Positions 43,444 to 52,384 are shown, counted from the stretch's first letter. The stretch: 64,000 nucleotides of DNA from JAKFDI01 sp036676235 (GCA_036676235.1 JAKFDI010000011.1:186001-250000); one strand, 5' to 3'. Numbers and translations are program-made. The notes: generated by a model from the sequence alone, not told the origin.

Positions 43444-44477
43444 CGGATGACCTTCTTGACGTTCATGAGGTGGTCGACGGTGACGGCCACCAGCAGGATC
43501 AGGCCCTTGATCACGTCCTGCCAGTAGGGCGAGACGTCGAGCAGGATCAGCGAGCTGGTGACCACCGACAGCAGCGCAAGACCCAACACCGCTCCCAGCA
43601 CCGTGCCGGAGCCGCCCTTGAGGCTGGCGCCGCCGATCACCACTGCGGCGATGACGTTCAGCTCCATGCCCACGCCGAAGGTCGGCGTGGCGGCGCCGAA
43701 GCGTGCGGTGTAGATCACGCCGGCCAGCCCCGCCATCGCCGAGCACAGCACCGTGACCCAGAACTTCACGTGGCCGGTGCGGATGCCCGAGTACAGCGCA
43801 GCCTTCTCGTTGCTGCCGGTGTAGAACACCTTTCGCAGCACGGTCGCGCGGCGCAACGCGAAGTCGCTGGCCACGACGATCAGCCCGAAGATCAGGATCA
43901 CCACCGGGATGCCGCCGATCGATCCCTGGCCGATGAACTTGAATTCCGGCGGCAGCGAGAACAGCGACTGCGGCGTGCCTTGCGTGAACGCGAGGCACAG
44001 GCCGCGCACGATCACCATGAAGGCCAGCGAGGCAATGAAGTGGCTGAGCCCGATGCCGGTGACGCAGCCGCCGATCATGGCGCCGATGAGTGCGCAGCAG
44101 GCGATGGCGATCAGGCTCGCGGTCCACGGGTCGAGCCCGAGCAGGAACAGCGCACCGGTGATCACCATCGCCAGGCACACCACCGAGCCGACCGACAAGT
44201 CGATGCCGCCCACGATCATGAGCACCGTCATGCCGACCACGACGATGCCCTCGATCGAGAACGACAACAGCATCGCGCGCACGTTCTCCCAGGTCAGGAA
44301 ATACGGGGACGCGAAGCTCATCACCACGCACAGCGCCGCGATGATGAGCAGCAGGCCGGCCTCGCGCATGCTGGAGAACCGGCCTCTGGTTCTTTTCGCG
44401 GACGCTGCGCCCGCTCCGCTGGCCGCGGGTATGGCCAACGCGGCGGTGCCCCCGCCGGCGGTCTCGTGTTCGAGCAT
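43440..44477 (-). CDS. Sugar ABC transporter permease (RbsC-like)
   Basis: The protein is 345 residues of the BPD_transp_2 family with about ten helices. The conserved TVLMIVGGIDLSVGSVVCLAMVITG loop and the EAA-like GGASLKGGSGTVLGAVLG near the end are diagnostic of ribose/xylose-type permeases. It has a ~35-residue Ala/Gly-rich cytoplasmic N-terminus. The chosen ATG 44477 overlaps the ATPase stop by one base. It forms the membrane channel with the ATPase and binding protein encoded next door. Confidence 0.93.
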   Translation of the reverse strand: MLEHETAGGGTAALAIPAASGAGAASAKRTRGRFSSMREAGLLLIIAALCVVMSFASPYFLTWENVRAMLLSFSIEGIVVVGMTVLMIVGGIDLSVGSVVCLAMVITGALFLLGLDPWTASLIAIACCALIGAMIGGCVTGIGLSHFIASLAFMVIVRGLCLAFTQGTPQSLFSLPPEFKFIGQGSIGGIPVVILIFGLIVVASDFALRRATVLRKVFYTGSNEKAALYSGIRTGHVKFWVTVLCSAMAGLAGVIYTARFGAATPTFGVGMELNVIAAVVIGGASLKGGSGTVLGAVLGLALLSVVTSSLILLDVSPYWQDVIKGLILLVAVTVDHLMNVKKVIR

Positions 44478-45994
44478 CAATGCACCTCCTCGACGGCAAG
44501 GCCCGAGGCCAGCCGCAACAGCTTTTCTTCCGTCATGTCCTTGGCCGCCACTTCGCCGGCGAGCCGGCCTTCGCGGATTACCAGCGCCCGGTCACACAGG
44601 CCGATGATTTCCGGCAGCTCGGACGAAATGACGACCACGCCCACGCCCTGGTCGGCGAGGTCGCGCAGGATGTGGTGGATCTCCGACTTGGCGCCCACGT
44701 CGACCCCGCGTGTGGGCTCGTCCATCAGCATCACCGCCGGGTTGATGGCCAGCAGCTTGGCAATCGCCACCTTCTGCTGGTTGCCGCCCGAGAGGCTGGC
44801 CGCCTCGCAGGCAACGCCGTCGGACTTGAGGTTCAGGCGTTTGCCCAGTTCCTCGGCCAGTTGTCGCTCGGCGGCGTGCTTGAGCAGCCCCGCACGCGAG
44901 CTGATGCGGCGCGGCGCCATGGCCGAAATGTTCTGTGCAACCGACATCTCGAGGAACACGCCGGCCTCCTTGCGGTCCTCGCTGAGATAGGCGATGCCGT
45001 GCCGCAAGGCGTCGCCGTAGGTGTCGATGGCGAGCGGCTTGCCGTTCAGCCGCACCGTGCCGCGCCGCGCCCGGCGCAGGCCGCACACCGTCTCGGCCAG
45101 CTCGCTGCGGCCGGCGCCCATCAGCCCGGCGATGCCCAGCACCTCGCCGCGCTTGAGCGCGAAGGAGATGCCGTGCACGCGGTCGCCGTCGGCGATGTTC
45201 TCCACTTCCAGCAGGTGCTCCACGCCGAACTCGCCGCACTTGGGCGGGTAGTAGCTGCCGAGGTCCCGACCCACCATCGCGCGCACCAGCGTGTCGGGGC
45301 TCAGCTCGGCGATGTCTGCGCAATGCACGTCGCGCCCGTCGCGCAGCACGGTGACGCGGTCGCAATGCGCAAAGATCTCGGCCATGCGGTGGCTGATGTA
45401 GACGATGCCGATGCCCTGCGCCTTCAGGTCGTGCAGCACGCGGAACAGCGCTACCGATTCCGTCTCGGTGAGGGCAGCGGTGGGCTCGTCGAGGATCAGC
45501 ACCTTGCAATCAAGCGTCAGCGCCTTGGCGATCTCGACCAGTTGCTGACTGCCGATCGGCAACTCGTGGACGCGGCGCTCGGGCGGGATGTCCTGGCCGA
45601 GGCGCGCCAGCACGTGCGCTGCGCGCGCTTCGAGGCTGCGGTAGTCCATCCACGGACGGCGGGTGGCGTTGAGCTCGGCCATGAACACGTTCTCGGCCAC
45701 CGTGGCGTCGCCGCACAGCGCGATCTCCTGGTGCACGAGGCCGATGCCCAGGCGCATCGCGTGCGCCGGGCCGGCTATCACCACCGTCTCGCCGTCGAGC
45801 ACGACCTCGCCGGCATCCGGCTGGTGGATGCCGTCGATGATCTTCATCAGCGTCGACTTGCCGGCGCCGTTCTCGCCGCACAGCGCGTGAATCTCGCCGC
45901 GGCGCAGCGAGAAGTCCACGCCGGCAAGCGCACGCGTCGTGCCGAAGTGCTTGCTGATGCCACGCAACTCAAGCAGTGGCGATCCCGCGTTCAT
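44477..45994 (-). CDS. Sugar ABC transporter ATP-binding protein (RbsA-like)
   Basis: The protein is 505 residues with two ABC domains. The first has Walker A GENGAGKST, signature LPIGSQQLVEIAKAL and Walker B LILDEPTAALTE. The second has a degenerate Walker A (GLMGAGRSE), signature LSGGNQQKVAIAK and Walker B VMLMDEPTRGVDVGAK. This asymmetric pair is standard for RbsA/XylG-type monosaccharide importers. AGGAGG precedes ATG 45994; the open frame upstream is not used. It follows the binding-protein gene by 73 bp. Confidence 0.95.
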   Translation of the reverse strand: MNAGSPLLELRGISKHFGTTRALAGVDFSLRRGEIHALCGENGAGKSTLMKIIDGIHQPDAGEVVLDGETVVIAGPAHAMRLGIGLVHQEIALCGDATVAENVFMAELNATRRPWMDYRSLEARAAHVLARLGQDIPPERRVHELPIGSQQLVEIAKALTLDCKVLILDEPTAALTETESVALFRVLHDLKAQGIGIVYISHRMAEIFAHCDRVTVLRDGRDVHCADIAELSPDTLVRAMVGRDLGSYYPPKCGEFGVEHLLEVENIADGDRVHGISFALKRGEVLGIAGLMGAGRSELAETVCGLRRARRGTVRLNGKPLAIDTYGDALRHGIAYLSEDRKEAGVFLEMSVAQNISAMAPRRISSRAGLLKHAAERQLAEELGKRLNLKSDGVACEAASLSGGNQQKVAIAKLLAINPAVMLMDEPTRGVDVGAKSEIHHILRDLADQGVGVVVISSELPEIIGLCDRALVIREGRLAGEVAAKDMTEEKLLRLASGLAVEEVH

Positions 45995-46020
45995 CGGTGC
46001 CTCCTGTGATCCGGCGGGCT

Positions 46021-46057
46021 GCCGCTGCGACAGACAGCAAAGCGCCATCGCAACGGC
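46021..46057 (-). promoter_or_regulatory. Intercistronic hairpin after the binding-protein gene
   Basis: GCCGCTGCGA (46021-46030) and TCGCAACGGC (46048-46057) pair over ten positions with one G-U in the transcript and a 17-nt loop. It lies between the binding-protein stop and the ATPase ribosome-binding site. Such hairpins protect the upstream mRNA, giving more binding protein than ATPase, as in mal and rbs operons. Confidence 0.55.
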
Positions 46058-46067
46058 TGCGCGACGC

Positions 46068-47102
46068 TCATTCGTTGATGCCCTTCGTGCCGCGGCGCTC
46101 GAGGTACTTGTCCCAGTAGAAGTCGTCGGCGTTGGCCTTGTTGACCACCGACAGCCCGTTGTCGAGGAAGGGCACGGCCATCGGGTTCTTGCCGCTGCGC
46201 TTGTAGTCGTTCATCGGGTCGATGAGCTGCGGGTTCTTCGCCATGAACAGCATCAGCATGCCCATGTAGCCCTGCACGCCCTGGTTCGGGTTGATGGCCC
46301 CGAACATGTCGCCGGACTTGATCATGTCGAGGATCTTGGCGTTCACGTCGCAGCACATCACGCGGATGTTCTTCTTGGTCTCGACCTTGGCCTGCGCCGC
46401 GCCGAGCGCCGAGTTGGCCTCGGGCATGAAGACCGCGCCCAGGTTGGGATTGGCCTGCGCAATGCTCAGCATCGCCTGGTAGGCCTTGTTCGGATCCTGG
46501 TTGCTGGCGGCGCGGCCAGCCAGCTTCATGCCCGGATGCTTGGTCTTCATGCGGTCGATGAAGGCCGCGATGCGGCGGTCGTGGTTGTCCTGACCGGGGT
46601 TCTCGAGCACGGCGTATTCGCCCTTGCCGTTCAGCGCGGCGGCGATCGAATCGGCCGCGTAGGCGCCCTCGTTGTCGTTGTTGGAGGTGACGAAGGACAC
46701 GCGCTTGGAGTTGGGCGAATCGGCGGCGAAGGTGACCACCGGAATCCCCATCGCGGCCGCCCGGTTGATCGGCTCGATAAAGGGATCGGGATTCATCGGG
46801 TGCAGCAGGATGCCCGCCGGCTTGCGCGCCAGCTCCTGCTCGAACGACGCCAATTGCTTGTTGACGTCGTACTCGGGCGTGCCGGTGTAGCGCGTCTTCA
46901 CGCCCAGCGTGCGGCCGAGCTGCTTCATCATTTCGTAGACCGGGAACCAGTACTCCACGCCCGACACCATCACGTTCATCACGTAGACGTCGTTCGGTTT
47001 GCCGCGCAGGCCCACGGCCTCCGATTTCGCGAACGCGCTGCTTGCGCCGCCCAGCATGCCGGCACCGGCCACGGCCGCGGTCTTCAAGAAATCTCGCCTC
47101 AT
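46068..47102 (-). CDS. Periplasmic sugar-binding protein of the ABC importer
   Basis: The protein is 344 residues (peripla_BP_4/RbsB class). The N-terminus MRRDFLKTAAVAGAGMLGGASSAFA resembles a Tat-type export signal, although only one consecutive Arg pair is present. Mature motifs include VSGVEYWFPVYEMMKQLG, GILLHPMNPDPFIEPINRA, GIPVVTFAADSP, PGQDNHDRRIAAFI and AINPNQGVQGYMGM. It captures the sugar or polyol for the permease. AAGGAGA precedes ATG 47102. It is the first gene of the minus-strand arm and starts 178 bp from the divergent kinase, with operator-like palindromes between. Confidence 0.93.
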   Translation of the reverse strand: MRRDFLKTAAVAGAGMLGGASSAFAKSEAVGLRGKPNDVYVMNVMVSGVEYWFPVYEMMKQLGRTLGVKTRYTGTPEYDVNKQLASFEQELARKPAGILLHPMNPDPFIEPINRAAAMGIPVVTFAADSPNSKRVSFVTSNNDNEGAYAADSIAAALNGKGEYAVLENPGQDNHDRRIAAFIDRMKTKHPGMKLAGRAASNQDPNKAYQAMLSIAQANPNLGAVFMPEANSALGAAQAKVETKKNIRVMCCDVNAKILDMIKSGDMFGAINPNQGVQGYMGMLMLFMAKNPQLIDPMNDYKRSGKNPMAVPFLDNGLSVVNKANADDFYWDKYLERRGTKGINE

Positions 47103-47183
47103 CGTCGTCTCCTTGTCTCGTTGATCTTGCGGGCTCGAAGGCCCGTGGCTTGTCGTTCGCCTGAGCCTCGAAGTGGGTTCAGT

Positions 47184-47193
47184 TGTCATGACA
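47184..47193. promoter_or_regulatory. Operator-like palindrome TGTCATGACA (site 1)
   Basis: This is a perfect 10-bp palindrome, 81 bp upstream of the binding-protein start. The same half-site TGTCAT/ATGACA recurs at site 2. The GT-n4-AC core fits GntR-family operators, and a HutC-type GntR regulator is encoded at the end of the divergent arm. Confidence 0.6.
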
Positions 47194-47271
47194 GCGATAA
47201 GATAAGTGCAAGCCGGATTCGCGACAACCTAGGAGTAACACCATTACAACTCCGCTCAAGCTCGGCCACGA

Positions 47272-47286
47272 TGTCATAACATGACA
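47272..47286. promoter_or_regulatory. Operator-like palindrome TGTCAT-AAC-ATGACA (site 2)
   Basis: This is a perfect inverted repeat of the same half-site as site 1 with a 3-bp spacer. Its right half contains the ATG start codon of the FGGY kinase (47281), so a bound protein would block transcription or translation start of that arm. The centre-to-centre distance to site 1 is ~90 bp, permitting looping. Confidence 0.65.
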
Positions 47287-48777
47287 AACGACATCTCAGA
47301 CATCTTCATTGGGATCGACATGGGCTCCACCGGGCTCAAGGCCGTCGCCTTCGAGGCCGGAACCGGAGCCACGCTGGCGACCGCCGGCGACGCGCTGCCG
47401 CATGTGCGCCTGCCCGGCGGCGGCTGCGAGATCGCGGGCCCTGCGATCCGCAGTGCGCTCGCGCAGGCGCTGCGGAGCGTCTCGCGGCAGCTCGGGCCGC
47501 GGGTGGCCGCCGTGCGCGCCCTCGGCTGCACCGGCCACGGCGCCGGCCTGTATGCGCTGGACGCCCACGGCGAGCTGCTGCGCGACCGGGCGGTCGCCTC
47601 CACCGACCAGCGGGCCGCCGGCCGGGCCCGCGCGCTGGCGCAGCAGCACGGGCCCGCGCTGTTCGAGGACGTCGGCTGCCAGCCCTGGGCCGGCCAGCCG
47701 ACGCTGATCGCGGCCGAGCTGTTCGCTGCCGATGCGGCGCAGCGCGGCGCGATGCGCCATCTGTCCTTCGCCAAGGACTACCTCGCCTTTCTGCTCACCG
47801 GCGAACTCGCCACCGATGCCAGCGACGCCAGCACCGCGGGCCTGCTGTCGCTCGCCACCGGCCACTGGTCGACGCCGGCCTTCGAGGCAGCCGGGCTCGC
47901 CGACCTCGCCTCGGGCGTGCTGCCACCCCTCGTGCCTGCCGGCACGCTGATCGGCCGGCTGCTGCCCGCGCAGGCGGCCGACTGCGGATTGCCGGCCGGG
48001 CTGCCAGTAGCCGCCGGTGCGATCGACCTGCTGGCCTCGCTGCAGGCGGTCGGCGCGCAGCAGCGCGGCCAGGCCGTGGCGGTGATGGGCACCTGGTGCG
48101 TCAACGCGGTCGTGGCGCCCGTGCGCGAGCCCAAGCCGCCGGTTGCGGCCATCGTGAACTTCGGCGTGGCGGATCAGCGGCTCTACATGGAGAACAGCCC
48201 CTCGTCGATGGCCAACATCGCGTGGCTCGCGCGCACACTGAACTTTTCCAGCGCCGCGGCGGTGGTCGATTGCGCGATGTCGGTGCCGCTGGGCGCTGCC
48301 GGGTTGCGCTTCGCGCCCTTCATCAACGGCGGCAGCGCGCCGCCGGGCGCCACGGCAGGCTTCATCGGCCTGGCCAGCCACCACGAGCGTGCGCACATGG
48401 CGCGTGCCGTGGTCGACGCGGTGGCCGTGCTGCATGCGCAGCATCTGGGCCGGCTGGCGTCGCTGGACCTCGGCACGCCCGGGCGTGTTGCCGCGCTGGG
48501 CGGCGGTGCACGCGATGTGCGCCTGGTGCAGTTGCTGGCCTCCTTCATGGGCCACCCCGTCGAGCGCTGCGGCGACGACGAGACCGGCGCGCGCGGCGCG
48601 GCGCTCTACGCCGCGCAGTCGCAGGGCGCGCCGCTGGACGTGCTGCCCGCCCCCTGCGACCTGGTCGAGCCGGCACGCGCTGACCAGCAGGCGCATGCCG
48701 ACTTCCGCGCCGGCTTCGCAGCGCTGATGAGCGATCTCGCGCCGGCGTTCGCGCAACTCGCGGGAGGCCGGCCATGA
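47281..48777 (+). CDS. FGGY-family carbohydrate/polyol kinase
   Basis: The protein is 498 residues. The N-terminal domain begins IFIGIDMGSTGLKAVAFE (ATP phosphate 1 motif). ALGCTGHGAGLYALD and the STDQRAAGRARA segment line the sugar site. The C-terminal domain has PVAAGAIDLLAS and ALGGGARDVRLVQLLASFMGHPV, the adenosine-binding part. FGGY kinases phosphorylate glycerol, erythritol, xylulose, ribulose and others. It lacks a good ribosome-binding site: the only purine-rich AGGAG is ~50 nt upstream, and the start codon is inside operator site 2, so the mRNA may be leaderless. It overlaps the next gene by 4 nt. Confidence 0.92.
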   Translation: MTNDISDIFIGIDMGSTGLKAVAFEAGTGATLATAGDALPHVRLPGGGCEIAGPAIRSALAQALRSVSRQLGPRVAAVRALGCTGHGAGLYALDAHGELLRDRAVASTDQRAAGRARALAQQHGPALFEDVGCQPWAGQPTLIAAELFAADAAQRGAMRHLSFAKDYLAFLLTGELATDASDASTAGLLSLATGHWSTPAFEAAGLADLASGVLPPLVPAGTLIGRLLPAQAADCGLPAGLPVAAGAIDLLASLQAVGAQQRGQAVAVMGTWCVNAVVAPVREPKPPVAAIVNFGVADQRLYMENSPSSMANIAWLARTLNFSSAAAVVDCAMSVPLGAAGLRFAPFINGGSAPPGATAGFIGLASHHERAHMARAVVDAVAVLHAQHLGRLASLDLGTPGRVAALGGGARDVRLVQLLASFMGHPVERCGDDETGARGAALYAAQSQGAPLDVLPAPCDLVEPARADQQAHADFRAGFAALMSDLAPAFAQLAGGRP

Positions 48778-50549
48778 GCGCGCAGGCCAGCCCTTTCGTT
48801 CGGCCGGCGGCGCTGGCGGGGCGGCATTTCTCGACCGTGATCGTCGGTGCCGGCATCAACGGCGCGGGCGTCTTCCGCGACCTGTCGCTGCAGGGCGTCG
48901 ATTGCCTGATCGTCGACAAGGGCGACTTTGCCGCCGGTGCCAGCAGTGCGCCGTCGCGAATGATCCACGGGGGCCTGCGCTACCTGGAGCACGGCTCGTT
49001 TTCGCTGGTGGCCGAGGCCACGCGCGAGCGCAACCTGCTGCTGCGCAATGCGCCGCATCTCGTGCGTCCGTTGAAGACCGTGGTGCCGCTGTCCAACCGC
49101 TTCGGCGGCCTGCTCAGCGGCCTGCTGCGCTTCACCGGCCTGTCGATGTCGCCCCGCGCGCGTGGGCTGCTGGTCGTGGCGGCGGGCCTGCGCCTGTACG
49201 ACCTGCTGGGCCGCCGCCAGCGTGTGATGCCCGACCACACCATCGAGCGTGTGCCGCCTCGCGACGGCGCACTGTTTCGCGACAACGTGCGCTGGACCGC
49301 CACTTTCTTCGATGCCTGGATCAGCCATCCGGAGTGGCTGATCCTCGAACTCATCGGCGACGCCTGCCGCGACCAGCCGGACTCGGTGGCCGCCAACTAT
49401 TGCCAGGTCATGGGTTGCGAGGGCAAGACGCTCACGCTGCGCGACGAACTCACCGGCGAGACCGTGCAGGTCACCGCCGACGCGGTGGTCAACGCGACCG
49501 GCGCGTGGCTCGACCGCAGCGCGAGCGTGATGGAAGGCGCCGGCTCGCGCGTGATGGGCACCAAGGGCTCGCACCTCGTGCTCGACCACCCGCTGCTGCG
49601 CCGCCTGCTCGACGAACGCATGGCCTACTTCGAGGCATCGGACGGCCGGGTGTGCATCGTCTACCCCTTTCTCGGCCGCGTGCTCGTCGGCTCCACCGAC
49701 ATCCCGGTCGACGACCCGGACCAGGCAGCCACCGAACCGGCCGAGGTCGACTACCTGCTGGGCGTGCTGCGCGAGGTGTTTCCGCGCCTCCCGTTCGAGC
49801 GCCGCAACGTGCTGTACACCTATGTCGGCGTGCGGCCCCTGGCCCGCTCGGAGGCCGACAAACCGGGCCGCATCTCGCGCGAGCACAGCGTGGAGATCGA
49901 CCCGCCCAATGCGAAGCGCGACATCGCCATGGTCTGCCTCGTGGGCGGCAAGTGGACCACCTTCCGCTCGCTGTCGGCGCAGGCCACGGACGAGGTGCTT
50001 CGCCTGCTGGGCCGGCCACGCCAGCGCTCGACCGAGCAGCTGTCGATCGGCGGCGGCGCGGCGTTGCCGACGAACGCGCAGGCGATGGACGCCTTCCTCT
50101 CGCGCATGCAGGCCACCTGCCGGATGAGCCGCCAGCGCGCCGCCAACTTCGTCGGCCGCTACGGCACGCTGGCGCAGCCGCTGGCCGAGCGCCTGGCGGT
50201 CGCCGGCGACGATCCGCTGGAGCATGCGCCGGACTATTCGGTCGCCGAACTGCGCCATCTGTGCCGCGAAACCGGTGTTGTGCATCTCGCCGATCTTGTG
50301 CTGCGCCGCACGCTGCTGGCCATCAGCGGCAAGGTCACCGACGCCTTGCTGCCCGAGTTGGCCGACATCGCCGCCGAGGCCCTGGGCTGGGACGCCGCGC
50401 GGCGCTCGCAGGAGCTGCATGCCTGCGCCGAACTGCTGCGCGAACGGCACGGAGTGACGCTCGCCATGCCCGAGATGCCCCACCGCCGCGTGGCGGCGTT
50501 CGATGCATCATTGCCCGCCGATTCCCTTTCCGACGCCCTGCCCACGTGA
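48774..50549 (+). CDS. GlpD-like FAD-dependent polyol-phosphate dehydrogenase
   Basis: The protein is 591 residues. FAD-binding VIVGAGINGAGVFRDL is at the N-terminus, then SSAPSRMIHGGLRYLE, the DAWISHPEWLILEL region, VVNATGAWLDR, IVYPFLGRVLVGSTD and CLVGGKWTTFRSL. The family is aerobic glycerol-3-phosphate dehydrogenase and includes EryB (erythritol-phosphate dehydrogenase). It passes electrons to quinone. Some regions differ from housekeeping GlpD, and the gene sits with a polyol kinase, ABC importer and aldolase. I infer a polyol phosphate other than glycerol-3-phosphate as substrate. ATGA overlap with the kinase and GTGA overlap with the regulator imply one transcript. Confidence 0.92.
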   Translation: MSAQASPFVRPAALAGRHFSTVIVGAGINGAGVFRDLSLQGVDCLIVDKGDFAAGASSAPSRMIHGGLRYLEHGSFSLVAEATRERNLLLRNAPHLVRPLKTVVPLSNRFGGLLSGLLRFTGLSMSPRARGLLVVAAGLRLYDLLGRRQRVMPDHTIERVPPRDGALFRDNVRWTATFFDAWISHPEWLILELIGDACRDQPDSVAANYCQVMGCEGKTLTLRDELTGETVQVTADAVVNATGAWLDRSASVMEGAGSRVMGTKGSHLVLDHPLLRRLLDERMAYFEASDGRVCIVYPFLGRVLVGSTDIPVDDPDQAATEPAEVDYLLGVLREVFPRLPFERRNVLYTYVGVRPLARSEADKPGRISREHSVEIDPPNAKRDIAMVCLVGGKWTTFRSLSAQATDEVLRLLGRPRQRSTEQLSIGGGAALPTNAQAMDAFLSRMQATCRMSRQRAANFVGRYGTLAQPLAERLAVAGDDPLEHAPDYSVAELRHLCRETGVVHLADLVLRRTLLAISGKVTDALLPELADIAAEALGWDAARRSQELHACAELLRERHGVTLAMPEMPHRRVAAFDASLPADSLSDALPT

Positions 50550-51313
50550 ACCACACGACCCTCGACTCCACGCCGCCGATCCATGCGCTGGATCGCAATG
50601 CCGGCGCACCCTTGTGGATGCAGTTCCGCGACGTGCTGCGCAGCCGCATCCTGCAGGGCGAATTGGACGTCGGCACGAAGCTGCCCACCGAAGCGGAGTT
50701 CGGCGAGCAGTTCGGCATCTCGCGCATCGTGGTGCGCGAGGCGCTGGCCGACCTGGTGCGCAACGGCCTGATCTACAAGATTCGCGGCCAGGGCGCCTTC
50801 GTGTCGGCGCGCGAACGCGACGAGGATTTCGTGTCCACGGTGCTTGGCTTCTCCGACGAGATGGAGCGCAAGGGCCTCACGGTGCGCACGCACGTGCTGG
50901 AGCAGACGCTGCGCGCCCCGACCGCGGACGAAGCACGCGCGCTCGACCTGAAAGGCGACGACCTGGTGATCGCGCTCAGGCGCCTGCGCAGCGTCGACAA
51001 CGAACTGCGGCTGCTGGTCGACACGGCGGTGCCGGCCGACCTCGCGCCCAACCTGCACCGCACGCGCCTGGACAACCGTTCGCTGTACGACCTGCTGCGG
51101 CGCCAGTACGGCCTTCGCATCGTGCGGGCCGAGCGGTGGATCGACGCCGTGCTGCCCGATGCGCAGACGCAGGAACTGCTCGGCCTTGCGGCGCCGGAGC
51201 CCTTGCTTCGCATCGAGTCCATCGCCTACAGCGCGAACGGCCGGCCGGTGGAGCACTACCGGGCGCTGCATCGATGCCAGTCGAGCCGGCTGCATGTGAA
51301 GACCACAGCCTGA
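50546..51313 (+). CDS. GntR-family transcriptional regulator (HutC/UTRA type)
   Basis: The protein is 255 residues. A winged helix at ~22-90 (APLWMQFRDVLRSRILQGEL, KLPTEAEFGEQFGISRIVVREAL, IRGQGAFV) is followed by a UTRA effector domain (SVDNELRLLVDTAVPADLAP, ending NGRPVEHYRALHRCQSSRLHV). UTRA domains bind small ligands such as sugar phosphates. The GTG start overlaps the GlpD-like stop by 4 nt. It most likely represses both arms of this locus by binding the TGTCAT/ATGACA palindromes at 47184 and 47272, and is relieved by the substrate or its phosphate. Confidence 0.92.
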   Translation: MNHTTLDSTPPIHALDRNAGAPLWMQFRDVLRSRILQGELDVGTKLPTEAEFGEQFGISRIVVREALADLVRNGLIYKIRGQGAFVSARERDEDFVSTVLGFSDEMERKGLTVRTHVLEQTLRAPTADEARALDLKGDDLVIALRRLRSVDNELRLLVDTAVPADLAPNLHRTRLDNRSLYDLLRRQYGLRIVRAERWIDAVLPDAQTQELLGLAAPEPLLRIESIAYSANGRPVEHYRALHRCQSSRLHVKTTA

Positions 51314-51347
51314 CGCGGATTCGCATCAATCACAAGAACACCACCAA

Positions 51348-51423
51348 ACCCGTTCGCACTGAGCTTGTCGAAGTGCCTCTCGGCGAACGCGCGGCTTCGA
51401 CAGGCTCAGCCCGAACGGTTTTT
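51348..51423. repeat. Dispersed inverted repeat (GTTCG..CTGAGC..TGTCGAAG), copy 1
   Basis: A head-to-head pair of the unit CCGTTCGnnCTGAGCnTGTCGAAG is separated by ~14 bp. It folds into a long hairpin ending in GGTTTTTG, so it can act as a terminator for the GntR gene on the plus strand. The same unit recurs at 58484. It belongs to a repeat class widespread in Burkholderiales and Xanthomonads (from memory). The rest of 51314-51466 is empty. Confidence 0.85.
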
Positions 51424-51466
51424 GTCGTTCGATCGCAATCCAGTATGAGACGGCACATCGCTGGCG

Positions 51467-52384
51467 CTACTCACCAGCCCCGCCGCCCCACACGTGATCG
51501 AGGGCATCCCAGGCCGCGGCGACCAGCGGGTCGTCGCGCCGTGCGCGCAGGCAGGCGAAGGCGAGATCGCAGTCCAGGCTGACCCGGTCGGCGATGGCCA
51601 GCCCATGCGCCTGGCTTTCGCGAATCGCGATCGAGTCGCGTACCAGCGACAGGCCGACGCCCGACTTCACCAGATCGAGCATCGAGGCTTCCTGGTCGAC
51701 GAGCGCCACGCGCGCGGGTTCGAGTTCGGTGAGCGAGCCGGGGCCGAACACCGACGACAGCAGTCGGTGGTGCGCCGACTGCGCGGGCGTCGCCAGCCAC
51801 GGCAGCGCCGCCAGTTCCCGCCAGTCCTTGCCGCGCACCCGCATCGACCAGCCCGGCGGCGCGACCACGCGGTAGGTGAACCGGCTGAGCGTTCGCAGAA
51901 CGACCTCGGGCGGGCACCCTGTCTGCGCCGCCAGATAGAAGCCGACGTCCAGCGCGCCGCTCTCGATGTCGGCCAGCACGTTGCCGCTCATGGCCTGGCG
52001 CAGTTCGGTCTGAACGTGCGGTGCCGTCTCGACGAGCCGCTTGAGAAACACGCCGAGCCGCGTGAACTCGGGATCGAGGATGGTGCCGATGCGAAGCACG
52101 CCGTGCAGCGTGTCGCGCAGCGCGAAGGCGGAATGGTTGAACTCCGCAAGGCTTGCGAGCACGCGCTCTGCCTGCGCCAGCAGCGCCGCGCCGTCCGGCG
52201 TCAGCTCAAGGCCGCGCGCCTTTCGCTGGAACAGCGCCAGCCCCGTCTGGTCGGCGAGGGCCTTGAGCTGCAGGCTCACCGCCGGCTGGCTCAGGTTCAG
52301 CGTGGACGCCGCGCGCGACACGTTGCCGCCGCGCGCCACGGCCACGAAGGCGCGCAGGAGCTGCAGGTCGACCACCGCTCTCAT
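51467..52384 (-). CDS. LysR-family transcriptional regulator
   Basis: The protein is 305 residues. The DNA-binding domain reads LQLLRAFVAVARGGNVSRAASTLNLSQPAVSLQLKAL, and the effector domain follows with LHGVLRIGTILD and a variable C-terminus. It faces the mmsA-like gene across an 88-bp gap, the usual layout for a LysR activator and its target. In Pseudomonas denitrificans a LysR regulator (hpdR) has this position next to 3-hydroxypropionate genes. ATG 52384 is preferred over TTG 52414 because MRAVVDLQLLRAF is the natural family start. Confidence 0.92.
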   Translation of the reverse strand: MRAVVDLQLLRAFVAVARGGNVSRAASTLNLSQPAVSLQLKALADQTGLALFQRKARGLELTPDGAALLAQAERVLASLAEFNHSAFALRDTLHGVLRIGTILDPEFTRLGVFLKRLVETAPHVQTELRQAMSGNVLADIESGALDVGFYLAAQTGCPPEVVLRTLSRFTYRVVAPPGWSMRVRGKDWRELAALPWLATPAQSAHHRLLSSVFGPGSLTELEPARVALVDQEASMLDLVKSGVGLSLVRDSIAIRESQAHGLAIADRVSLDCDLAFACLRARRDDPLVAAAWDALDHVWGGGAGE

